Shown here: in pieces, positions 54,955 through 64,000 of the stretch | How positions within the stretch are numbered: the first letter of the stretch is position 1 | Layout: each line of letters opens with the position of its first letter | Source: Heterohyrax brucei | Lineage: Eukaryota > Chordata > Mammalia > Hyracoidea > Procaviidae | Direction: 5' to 3' | Assembly (NCBI GenBank): GCA_028571685.1 | Contig: CM053143.1 | Span: forward strand, 144,014,829-144,078,828 | DNA: 64,000 nucleotides | Notes under the pieces: model-generated | The model's input: the letters and a program-made list of their open reading frames with translations, nothing else | Told to the model about the DNA's origin: nothing | Databases searched by the model: none | Position numbers and translations under genes: made by a program

Positions 54955-55215
54955 AATCAGTTGTTATCAAGGATTCTGCCTCATGGGAACACCATGTGTG
55001 TCAGAGTAGAACTGTGCTCCACTGGGTATATTTCTCTCTCTCCCTCTCTCCTTCCCTCCCTTCCTCTTTCCTTCACTTCCTCCCTTTCTTTATTGTGGTG
55101 AAAATATACACAACAAAACATATACCAGTTCAACAACTTCTACATGATCCATATAGTTTTCAATGGCAGTTTCTGGAAGCAGATCACCAGGCCTTTCTTT
55201 TGAAAGGGTTATTCC
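54955..55215 (-). mobile_element. AfroSINE long type, split by L1 fragment
   Basis: Reversed SINE: GTGTCAGAGTAGAACTGTGC (54998) on one side and TTTCAATGGCAGTTTCTGGA with AGATCACCAGGCCTTTCTTT (55160-55200) on the other, interrupted by about 135 bp. Confidence 0.8.
55023..55158 (-). mobile_element. Short L1 3' end with pyrimidine tract
   Basis: A CTCTCTCCCTCTCTCCTTCC tract precedes TTTATTGTGGTGAAAATATA, CACAACAAAACATATACCAG, the complement of an L1 3' end different from the dominant family. It sits inside the AfroSINE. Confidence 0.65.
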
Positions 55216-55354
55216 CAGCTGTTTCAGGAGACCACCAACTGTTCTACACTGCTGAAAACCCCAGGAGACCCCACACCTCTCTCATTGCCACTGGATGGAA
55301 ATAACTGAAACAACTGGAAGCAACACTACCCTATACATACTATCCAATATTTGT

Positions 55355-58188
55355 TACGATCCACAGTCAAATGTCTTTGCACAGTCAATAAAACACAGAT
55401 AAACATCTTTCTGGTATTCTCTGCTTTCAGCCGAGATCCATCTGGTATCAGCAGTGGTATCCCTTGTTCCACATCCTTTTCTGGATCTGGCCTGAATTTC
55501 TGGCAGTTCCTGGTAAAGAACTGCTGTAATCACTTCTGAGTGATCTTCATCACAATGTTAGTGATGTGTGATATTAGTGATATTATTTGATAATTTCTTC
55601 ATTTTCTTGGATCATCTTTCTTTGGAATAGGTACAAATATGGGTCTCTTCTAGTCAGTGGGCCATGCAGCTGTCTTCCAAATTTCTTGGCATCCATCAGT
55701 GAGCAATTCCAGTGATGCATCTGTCTGTTGAAACATCTCAGCTGGTATTCTGTGAATTCCTGGAGTCTTGTTTCAAGTCACTGCCTTCAGTATAGCTTGT
55801 ACTTCTTTTCTCAGTACCACTAGCTCTTGACCATATATGCTACTTCCTGAAATGCCTGAATGTTGACCAATTATTTTTGGTAGTGACTGTGTTTGTTCCA
55901 TCTTCTTTTGATGTTCCCTTTGTTTTTTAATATGTTGCCCACAGAATCCTTCAATACTGCAATTTGAGACTCAACTTTTTTTCGTTAGTTCTTTCAATTT
56001 GAGAAACACTCAGTGGATTCTTCCCCTTTTGGTATTCTGAGTCTTCACACATTTGATTTTAATTCTTTACTTTTTCTTCTCGAGCTGCCCTTTGAAATCT
56101 TCTGTTCAGCTTTTTACTTCATAATTTTCTCATTTTGCATTAGCTACTGTAAGAGCAAACTTCTCAGTCTCTTCTGACATCCATTTTGGTCTTTTCTTTC
56201 TTTCCTGTTGTTTTAATGACCTCTTCTTTTCTTCCTGGTTATTCCTGATGCCATTCCACAATCTGTTTGGTCTTCGATCATTAGTGTTCAACATGTCAAA
56301 TCTATTCTTGAGATGATCTCAAAATTCACGTGGGACATACTCGAGGTGCTACATTGGCTCTGGTGGACTTCAACCTCAGCTTGAACTTGCGTATGTGCAG
56401 TTGATTGTCCCACAGTCAGCCCCTGGCCTTGTTCTGACTGAAGATAGTTTTTCCATCCTCTCCTTCCACAGATGTAGCCAACTGGATTCCTGTGTATTCC
56501 TTCTGGCAAGGTTTGTACGTACAGTTGCAATTCATATTGCTGTAAAAAGCTATTTGCAATGAGTTAAGTCCTGGTGTTGCAAAACATTATCACACGACCT
56601 CGGTTGTGCTTTGCATCAACAAGGTCATATTTTCCAGCTACCCATCCTTCTCTGTTACCAACTTGCACGTTCCATCAATCTTGATGGTATGTTTGATCAA
56701 TTTCAGACAGCAGAAGTTGGTAAAAATCTTCAATTTACTACTGATAAGTGCATAAAGTTGAGTAACAGTTGTATTAACTGGTCTTCCTTGAAGGCAGATG
56801 GATATTATCCTATCATTGTTAGTATTGTACTACAGGATAGATCTTAAGATGTTCTTTTTGATGACAAATGCAGTATCATTCTTCTTCAAGTTATCATTCC
56901 AGCATAGCAGACCATAATACCATTGTTCAGTTCAAAATGGCCAATACCAGTCCATGTAGTTCACCAATGACTTCCAATTTTTCTAGATTTATACTTCACA
57001 TATTACACATTCTAATTATTAATGGATGTTTGCAGCCGTTTAGTCTCATTTTGAGAATGAAGGTTGCTATTTGACTATTCACATACTAAGGCTGACTCTA
57101 CTGTTAGGCTGCAGCTCTTACCTGTCTTATTTTGAATGACTTCCAACCCGAGGGCCGTGTCTGTTGGCACTACATCAGACAGTGTTCTGCTGCTATTCAC
57201 AAGTTGTCACTAGCCAATTTTTTTTTCATTTTGATTTATTTATTTATTGTGACTGAGTGAAAGTGTACAATCTGGTTTAAATTCCCATGCCTGCCTACAT
57301 GCAGCTCCTACTGCTCTCCTTGCCTGGTAACAGTACACTCCTTTCTGTTCTATACAAGTCATATCCTCATAACAATCTCCTATCCCCTCCTCTCCACCCT
57401 CTCCACTCCCCTCTAGTCAGAAACCAGTAGGATGACATCCTATAGATGCATAGAACCATAAAGTGCACAAACAATATGGTCACTCTGTGTTGCTGAGTCC
57501 AGTCCATTCCTGTCCCAGGAGCTGACTTCAGTAACGATTTATGATTAGAGGCAGCATCAGGTCTAGGGGCCATGCTCCCAGGGAAACTCCTAGGGTTTGG
57601 ACCATCAGTTGCAGTCTTTTAGTGGAGTTTTCAGAGTGTGCCCCTTCTTGTTTTCGTGTTGCCACTGAGACTCAACTTTGTGAGCCTATTCACGGCAGTC
57701 ACTGGAGGTGGCCAGGCGCCATGTGGCTCTTCTGGTCGCGTGTTGATATAGTCACCCATTCATGTGGGTCTTTCTGTCTTCTGGGTTCTCTTTTTCCTGT
57801 GTCGTTTTTGTCCTTGGTGATCATCTGTTCCTGCTGAGTTGGGACCATTTGGTGTACTTCAGATGGCAGCTTGCTAGCTTTTAAGACCCCAGACGCCACT
57901 CACCAATATGGGGTGAACACTCCCTTAGCAATAAGCTAGTTATGCCAACTGGCCTCGATGTCCCCTGAGAGCGTGATCCCCAGACCTGCGACCCTGACTA
58001 GCCAATTTTTTCTGTAGACATCTAGGTCCTTCTTCCTAGTCTGTCTTAGTCTGGAAGCTCTGTTGGAACCTTTCTACCCAGGGTGACCCTGTTACTATTT
58101 GAAATACCAGTGAAAAGCTTCTAGTATCAAAGCAACACATAAGCCACCACAGTGTGACAAACTGACAGACACATATTGGAGAGCTAGT
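55355..58188 (-). mobile_element. RTE-clade LINE, 5' two-thirds, split by L1
   Basis: The reversed RTE starts at about 58188 and runs to 55355, where it ends inside the RT domain (forward text ACGATCCACAGTCAAATGTC is the complement of RT motif A coding). The endonuclease region lies around 56290-57060 and the linker around 55990-56280. The RTE 5' region is seen at 57130-57208 plus 58012-58188. The 3' third is missing, which is unusual for a LINE and implies a later deletion. Frames are broken throughout. Confidence 0.85.
57224..57996 (-). mobile_element. 5'-truncated L1 (3'UTR) with perfect TSD
   Basis: 773 bp of the dominant L1 3'UTR: CCATGCCTGCCTACATGCAG, GGATGACATCCTATAGATGC, CTTTTAAGACCCCAGACGCC. 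It is flanked by a perfect 15-bp duplication, ACTAGCCAATTTTTT (57209-57223 and 57997-58011). It interrupts the RTE and is therefore younger. Frames across it are shadows. Confidence 0.95.
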
Positions 58189-58873
58189 TATCATTTATCT
58201 TGAGAATGAGAATATGTACAAAATGGGTTGTATCTGTTTGGCTATATAAAAGATGAAATTCCTGTCTGCAGTTTCTTTAGTGGACTGCTTGTGATGTATA
58301 CCATACTTTGGTTTAATGCTTACTCAGTATAAAACTGTTTTCTTTCTTTTCTATTTCTCTGGAGGGTTTGTCCAGATTGGCAGTGTATTTTGTTTTTAAT
58401 TATGGTCCCCCAACAACGTGCAGAGTGGCAAAAACTTTGAGTCTCCAAACATGGAAGTTTCCGCCTGAGGTAGAACAAGGCAATGCTCTGTCCTCTTGTT
58501 TGAGCTGTCATACCGTAAACAAGTATTCTTTTTGAGGCCTATTTAGTGCAACATTGTTTGCATTTTTGTACTTTTTATTTATAATGCTACTATTTACAAC
58601 AGTCCCCAGGCCTAAGACTGAAGTGCTGTCTAGTTTTCCCAAGCACAAAAAGGTTGAATCATACCTTATGGAGAAAATACCTGTGTTAGATAAGCTTGTT
58701 TAAATATGGGTTATATTGCTGTTGCTTTGAATTCAGTGTTAAAAATTCAACAACAATGAATGTTAAATAAGGTGTTGTTAACAGAAACATGCATAAAACA
58801 AGGCTATGTATTGACTGGTTGATGAAAATATCACCATGAAGGTGTTAACCCTGACTTTTTCTTTGAAACATTA
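58189..58873. other. No recognised feature
   Basis: About 680 bp without recognisable gene or repeat. Confidence 0.4.
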
Positions 58874-58930
58874 GTTCAAACCAAAACCAAAATAAAACCC
58901 ACTGCCTTCTAGTCGATTCTGACTCACAGT
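58874..58930 (-). mobile_element. AfroSINE 3' end fragment
   Basis: ACCAAAACCAAAATAAAACC tail complement followed by CACTGCCTTCTAGTCGATTC and TGACTCACAG; 5'-truncated. Confidence 0.8.
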
Positions 58931-60394
58931 TCAGTATTTGCTAATTCAGTGTACGTGGTGACATTTTAGAACATAACTATCCAAAAAATGAAAGCCAGCT
59001 TTATATAGAAGTCTAGGGTGAAATCACTTTTCCTCAGAATTTTGAAATTACTTTTCTACTGCCCTTTAGTATCTAGTTCTGCTGAAGAGGTGTCAGGTGC
59101 CACACTGTGACCCGGTCTTCAGATATTGACTCTTAGGAATTCCATTCATCTTCATGACGCTGCCATTTCATGGTAATGACTTTGGAGTGCTTCCTTTTTA
59201 TTCGCAGATCTGGGAATGCAGCAGATTGCTTCAATCCGGAAACACTTTTTTTTTTTTTCCATCATGGGTAAGTTCCCTGAATTATTAATTGTATAATTTC
59301 TCTCTTCCATTCCCTGTGAAGGTTTTTGTTGGGATGTTTGATCTCTTGAGTAAATGCTTGGATTTCTTAGTTTATTGATATTCATACCTTTTCTTTTTCT
59401 CCTACATTCTCTGAAGCTTTCTCAATTTTTCTTTCTATTTTTTTTGACTCTAACAGTGATTTCCAAGAGTTCTTTTTGTTCTTTCAAAAACAGTATTCCA
59501 GTTGTGTTTTATGCATACTATCATTTCTCTCTTTCTGCAGCTATTAATACTTTGTCTTTTGAAATTGTTGTCTGTCTCTTGTGCTATCTTTGCTTCTTCT
59601 AAAATCAATGATTATTTTTTTCTCTGTCTCTCATATTGAAAGTTTTCCTCAAATTGCTGTTTGTTTATTTTAAAAACGGAGACTTTAAAAGCTGGACAGG
59701 ATTTCTCAGTTGGTGGGCTGCACTGGTGAGCTCCTATTTTGGTTCAGAGCTCATTCTACATGTTACACTGCAGGGTTCCTCTTATGTCTTACAGTTTTTT
59801 CAGAGAAGAATTTCTCAACAGTAAATGTACCCTGAGGCACCAGGGGTCCATGAAGAGTGAGGAGAATGAGACTGGGTGTTCCGGCATTAAACTAATTAAT
59901 TCTCAATTTTCTGTCTGGGGCCATGAGTTCAAATTCTCTAGTTAATTTTCTCAAGAGAATAAAACTCTTTCTTTGAAAGTTGGGGAACAAGAACTGCCTG
60001 ACCAAAAAATTTGCAGAAAGGCATCTAACTCTTCTTTATAAAAGTTTTTCAACCCACTTTCTTCTCTTATAAAACATAGCTCCTCCGTTCTCAAGACTCT
60101 CTCGGTTGCTCAGGGTACACCTTTTGCTTTACTGCTATCCACTTCAGTGGGCACTTGAAAGCGTGCCTTCCTCTGCTTTTGCAAGTCAGTTACCTTCTTT
60201 AACTTCTGACCTAAAAAATATTTGTTGCTATCTTTTCTCTGCTATTGTCTCCCTTCAAAGTTTTGTTTGTTTTGTTATTGTGGGCTTACAATAATTTTCT
60301 ATCATTCTGACAGTAATTCAACAGGCACAGAGACACTCATATGTTCACTCCTCCATACTTAACTAGAATTCAAAGTAAACCAATAGTTTTTCTT
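58931..60394. other. T-rich ancient-repeat-like stretch, unassigned
   Basis: 59030-59620 contains words such as TTTCTACTGCCCTTTAGTAT and GATTTCCAAGAGTTCTTTTT that recall a common old mammalian repeat which I cannot name. The remainder to 60394 is unassigned. No host gene is visible. Confidence 0.4.
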
Positions 60395-61615
60395 TTATTA
60401 TGCTTTAGGTGAAAGTCTACAGAGCAGATCATTTTCTTCTTCAACTATTTATACTCACACTGTTTTGTGACATTGGTAGCAATCCCACCACTGTGTCAAC
60501 ATTGTCCCCTTACCCACCCCAGGTTCTCCACTTCCATCCTTCTATTCTTCTGGTCCCTTCTTGCCTTCTCATCATTGCTTTTGGGCACGTGTTGCCCATT
60601 TGGTCTTATACACAAGACAACTAAGAAGCGGGTTCCTCATGTGCGTTATTGTTTCTTTCATAGACCTGTCTTCTATTTGGCTGAAGGACAGACTTCAGGA
60701 GTGGCTACTAATCTGAGTTAAAAAGGTGTCCACGGGCCATAGTCTCAGAGGTTCTTTAAGTCTCTGTGAGACCATTGTTTTGTGTGTGCATGTGACTTTG
60801 AATTTTGCCCTACATTTTCCTCTCATTCTACCTGTGACCTTCTATTGTGATCCTTGTCAGAGTGGATGGTGGAAGCTGGACACCATTTAACTCTTCTGGA
60901 CTCATTTGCATGGAAGTGGTCTATCAACCCCTTGGGATAACACTGTGTGTCTTTGGCTTTCTTAATTCTTCTGTGCTCCAAGGAGCATGGAATCAGTAGA
61001 TGTATCTTAAATGGCCACTGGCAAACTTTTAAGACACTAGTTACTACTTGTGAATGTTGGATATAGAATATTTTCTTTATGAACTACATTATGCCAATTG
61101 ACCTACAGAACCCCTGTAATCATGGTCCCCAGAACTTAGTCCCAGCAACTCAGTCCCTCAGGACCTTTGGATGTATCTAGGAAGCTTCTGTGACTTTGCT
61201 TTAGTCAAGCTGTAGTGCCTTCCCCTGTACTGTGTACTGTCTTTCCCTTTACCAAAGTTACTACTCATCTAGTTTCTAGTTAGTGGCTTCTCCTCACTAG
61301 TTTTCCCTTTCATCATAATCATCAAAGACTATTTCTTTCTCTTTGTAAACCTTTTTTTTGAGTTTTTATGATGGTGATTTCATACAGTATTTGTCCTTTT
61401 GTGATTCACTTACTTCTTTAGGCATAACGCCCTCCAAATTCATCAGTGTTCTAAGATATTTTGCAGATTCATCACTGCTCTTTATCACTGGTAATATCCC
61501 ATTGTGTATATAAATAAAATTTTATTTATCGATTATCAGTTCATGTACATCTAAGTGCTTTCCATCTTTTTGCTATTGTGATAATGCTGCGGTAAACATG
61601 GATGTACATAACAAA
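60395..61615 (-). mobile_element. Older L1, 3'UTR and ORF2 C-terminus
   Basis: Reversed L1 of a different, older subfamily. The 3'UTR starts at TTTATTATGCTTTAGGTGAA and the ORF2 end appears at about 61385-61610 (forward text CATACAGTATTTGTCCTTTT, ATCACTGCTCTTTATCACTG, TCCATCTTTTTGCTATTGTG, also present in the nearly complete L1 at 7930-8130). 5'-truncated and diverged. Confidence 0.82.
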
Positions 61616-61979
61616 TGAACATTTTTAAAGTGATTTAGTTGAACATGTATTGTCTCGTGTCTGCCCTTTCCAAGACACTGTTAATCACCTGCCTGTTCAT
61701 GGAAACTCCTTTTGTATCTTCCCATGCTCATATTTATTGCCTTGTATGTTGCTACAGAAGGTAGCCATCTGATGAGTCATTTTTAAAGTTCAAGGGAAGC
61801 CCTCTTGCTCTCCTAAATTCTTTTACCCCTGTTGTATGCCATATTTAATTTTTATCTCAAATTTTTGACTCTTGTTAAAGTTAAACAGTCAAGGTGATTT
61901 CTATTATTTACAATTTGGGATACATATCTGCCTTTTTGTAAGATTTGGTAGAAGGCAGAGTATTAGGACAGTTAACTGT
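61616..61979. other. No recognised feature
   Basis: About 360 bp without recognisable gene or repeat. Confidence 0.35.
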
Positions 61980-62245
61980 CAAGTGTAGTGGCCTGAGTTA
62001 AGAATGGGGAATTTGTAGCGCAAAAATCCAGCATTGCTCTGGAACATTCCTTTGGGTTTGTATCTTGCTTCAGCCACTTTCTGTACGACTTTGGATGAGC
62101 TATTTAACACACTGTAGCTTTACTATAAATTGGTGCTAATAATACCTGCTCGGCAGGATTCTGAAAAGACTGAATGAAATGAAAACAATCTTAGAACCCT
62201 GCCTTGCCTGTAAAATGGTACACTAAGCACTAGCTATTTGTAATG
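61980..62245 (+). mobile_element. MIR SINE
   Basis: Forward MIR: CTTCAGCCACTTTCTGTACG, ACTTTGGATGAGCTATTTAA, TGGTGCTAATAATACCTGCT, CTTAGAACCCTGCCTTGCCT. Confidence 0.75.
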
Positions 62246-62354
62246 CACGCCCATGCCTTACAATATTATAGGGTGGGAAAAAAAACTTGTTTTAGAGACA
62301 AAATTTAGATTTGCTCACTAGTCATACCTTTTCTTTTTTTTACTACACTTATAA

Positions 62355-62505
62355 GTAAACTCTAATGGTGCAGTGAGAACTGCCAAAGGTTAGCAGTTAG
62401 AACCCACCAAGCACTCCTTTGAAACTCTACAGGGTAGTTCTACTCTGTCCTACAGGGTCTCTGTGAGTTAGAATCATTTTGATGGCAACAGGTTTATTTA
62501 TTTAT
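62355..62505 (+). mobile_element. AfroSINE, short type
   Basis: Forward SINE: CTCTAATGGTGCAGTGAGAA, AGCACTCCTTTGAAACTCTA, CAGGGTAGTTCTACTCTGTC, GTGAGTTAGAATCATTTTGA and a TTTATTTATTTATT tail. Confidence 0.9.
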
Positions 62506-64000
62506 TTATTGCTTTTTTATGATTATAAAAGGTAGATCATCCAAATCAATAACCTTAGAATTCTGGGATGCTACACAGAATTCTCTCTTGTCCGTGAAAA
62601 CCCCTGGTCCACTGTGGGGGTCACACTTGTCTGAAGTTAAAAGTGAATCGACAGAGGCATGCTGGGATTGTTAAACGTGGCTGTCTCAAAGATGGATGTC
62701 TGTTGCTCGAAGATCAATTTGGCTATAGGGAGTAGAATTGATTACACCAATGGCAGCAATGAAAGTCTCACTCAAGGCTGCGGTCCACTTACTTGGCTGC
62801 CCATGGGCGTGACCTGGAACAAGGCCACTCAATTGCAGCCAAGGGAGCAGGCAAAAAGCTGGGAAAGGGACTGTAAACCAAGGCACTTTACTAATAGTTT
62901 CTGTGTAATCTGTCAGAACAGAAATTTACTAGAGTGAAAATAACCCTAGACTCAGAAGCAAGACATTTAGATTTTACAATGCACCTGGGTATCATTCATT
63001 TCCAATTTAACAAGAAACTTTCCAAAAGAAAGCAAAGTGATTTTGAACATGATTGTTCCAGTGGTTTTGTAGAAAACTGCACATTATTTTATGCTCACAA
63101 ATGAAACTTCCTGAATATTACAATGCACTAGAAAATGAGGTCTTAATTAGTAAACTGTCATTCTTATGAATTTTGTATTGGATGTACGTTTACAGTCACT
63201 TCACAGTTTACCTGAAGTGACTGGACAGCAGTGTGTTTGGTTACAATCTACCTCCCAAAACTAGGTTTTCTGTATTTAGTAGCTTTCATTTGTTCTTATT
63301 ATCTCAAATTTTTATTATTTTCTTAAAGGTGGCTACATTGCCATATTTGTTTTCACTGTTTAACAATTAATTTTATAGCAACCCTTTCCTAGCATTTGAT
63401 CTCTGGGTTAAGGAACTAGTAGTTAAGTGTATAATGACAGGGGAATAACCTATACTTAACACCAATAAGCTTAGGTATCTGTGTCTTGTTATTTTATTAA
63501 GAAAACTACCCAGAGTATGTGGAACTGGTATCTTGACTGCAGTTGTACCTTTCTCTAAACTCTGATTAGCAATTCTAATCAGTTCTGGCAAGTTGAACAT
63601 CCATATGTTTTCTGATGATTTCATGTATGTTAGCTTTTGTTACATATAACTGTATGTGTCACTGCATATCACACTCTGTAATCCTAATATGACACCCCAC
63701 GCTATAATATGAGCTCTTTTAGCCAAACAGGATACGAATATGAAAAAATGAAAAGAAACACTTTAGAAACATGTTGCTCACTCACTGACTACATTTTCAC
63801 CCATTAAACACATTCATTTACATCATTTATGAGGTTATTAGTGTCAACAGCCTCATCAGAAACTTCATAGGCGCTTTTACTCCATTCTTTCTCAATCTGT
63901 TCACTCACTACACTTTTAATTACTCATCTTGAAGATGAAAGGGATGGACATTGGAGGGAGGTGTGAGCTTGAGCAAACCAGGTGTTGCCACTTCTTACCT
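62506..64000. other. Unique sequence without recognised gene
   Basis: About 1.5 kb. A 92-codon forward frame (62659-62937) and an 83-codon reverse frame (63373-63624) have no recognisable domain. Confidence 0.45.

Noticed and set aside
62659-62937. 92-codon frame in a GC-richer patch as a candidate exon
   Set aside because: No domain, no clear splice sites and an antisense frame of similar length; unsupported.

Overview
This window looks like mammalian intergenic or deep-intronic DNA from an afrotherian, most likely an elephant-like paenungulate. The evidence is the repeat content: about thirty tRNA-derived AfroSINE copies with the typical GAGTCGGAATCGACTCGACGG-like 3' end, many RTE-clade (RTE1/BovB-type) LINE copies, and a distinctive L1 whose 3'UTR recurs six times. 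No host protein-coding gene, rRNA or functional tRNA gene can be supported. Open reading frames longer than about 100 codons are LINE or transposon remnants, or chance ORFs.

Layout. 1-6.9 kb: AfroSINEs, MIR, a MER5A copy, three 3'-end RTE fragments (two reversed, one forward) and a stretch of unique DNA. 6.9-14.0 kb: a nearly complete reverse-strand L1 of about 7.1 kb, with 5'UTR, ORF1, ORF2, 3'UTR and a 13-bp target-site duplication (TSD). 14.1-17.3 kb: an AfroSINE split by a solo LTR with a clean 5-bp TSD, an MLT1 LTR, and a 5'-truncated L1 with TSD. 17.6-23 kb: SINEs, an L1 3' end, a MaLR LTR piece and a 556-bp mariner-derived foldback element. 23.5-32.5 kb: three forward-strand RTE copies, including endonuclease and reverse transcriptase remnants. 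32.8-42.9 kb: SINEs, an ERVL-type solo LTR, an RTE split by an AfroSINE with TSD, MIR and MER5A. 43.5-51.1 kb: an LTR split by a second copy of the mariner foldback element, a short unique stretch with an RFX-type X-box palindrome, a second ERVL-type LTR, two copies of an unassigned repeat family, a composite tRNA-Gly/RTE SINE, and MIRs split by SINEs. 51.7-64 kb: an old L1 piece, an RTE of about 2 kb split by an L1 with a perfect 15-bp TSD, an old L1 3' region, SINEs, a Z-DNA-prone tract and otherwise unassigned DNA.

The elements interact as a nested community. The AfroSINE 3' end resembles the RTE 3' end, consistent with SINEs using RTE machinery. Younger elements interrupt older ones, which gives a relative time order. 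The most notable observations are the mariner-derived family built from an inverted duplication of the transposase 3' end (two copies, both at TA sites) and the composite SINE combining a tRNA-Gly-like head with the two ends of an RTE, the same architecture as ruminant Bov-tA.

All repeat names come from recognising consensus-like sequence by eye. No database search was run, and most boundaries are good to about 10-20 bases unless a TSD fixes them.
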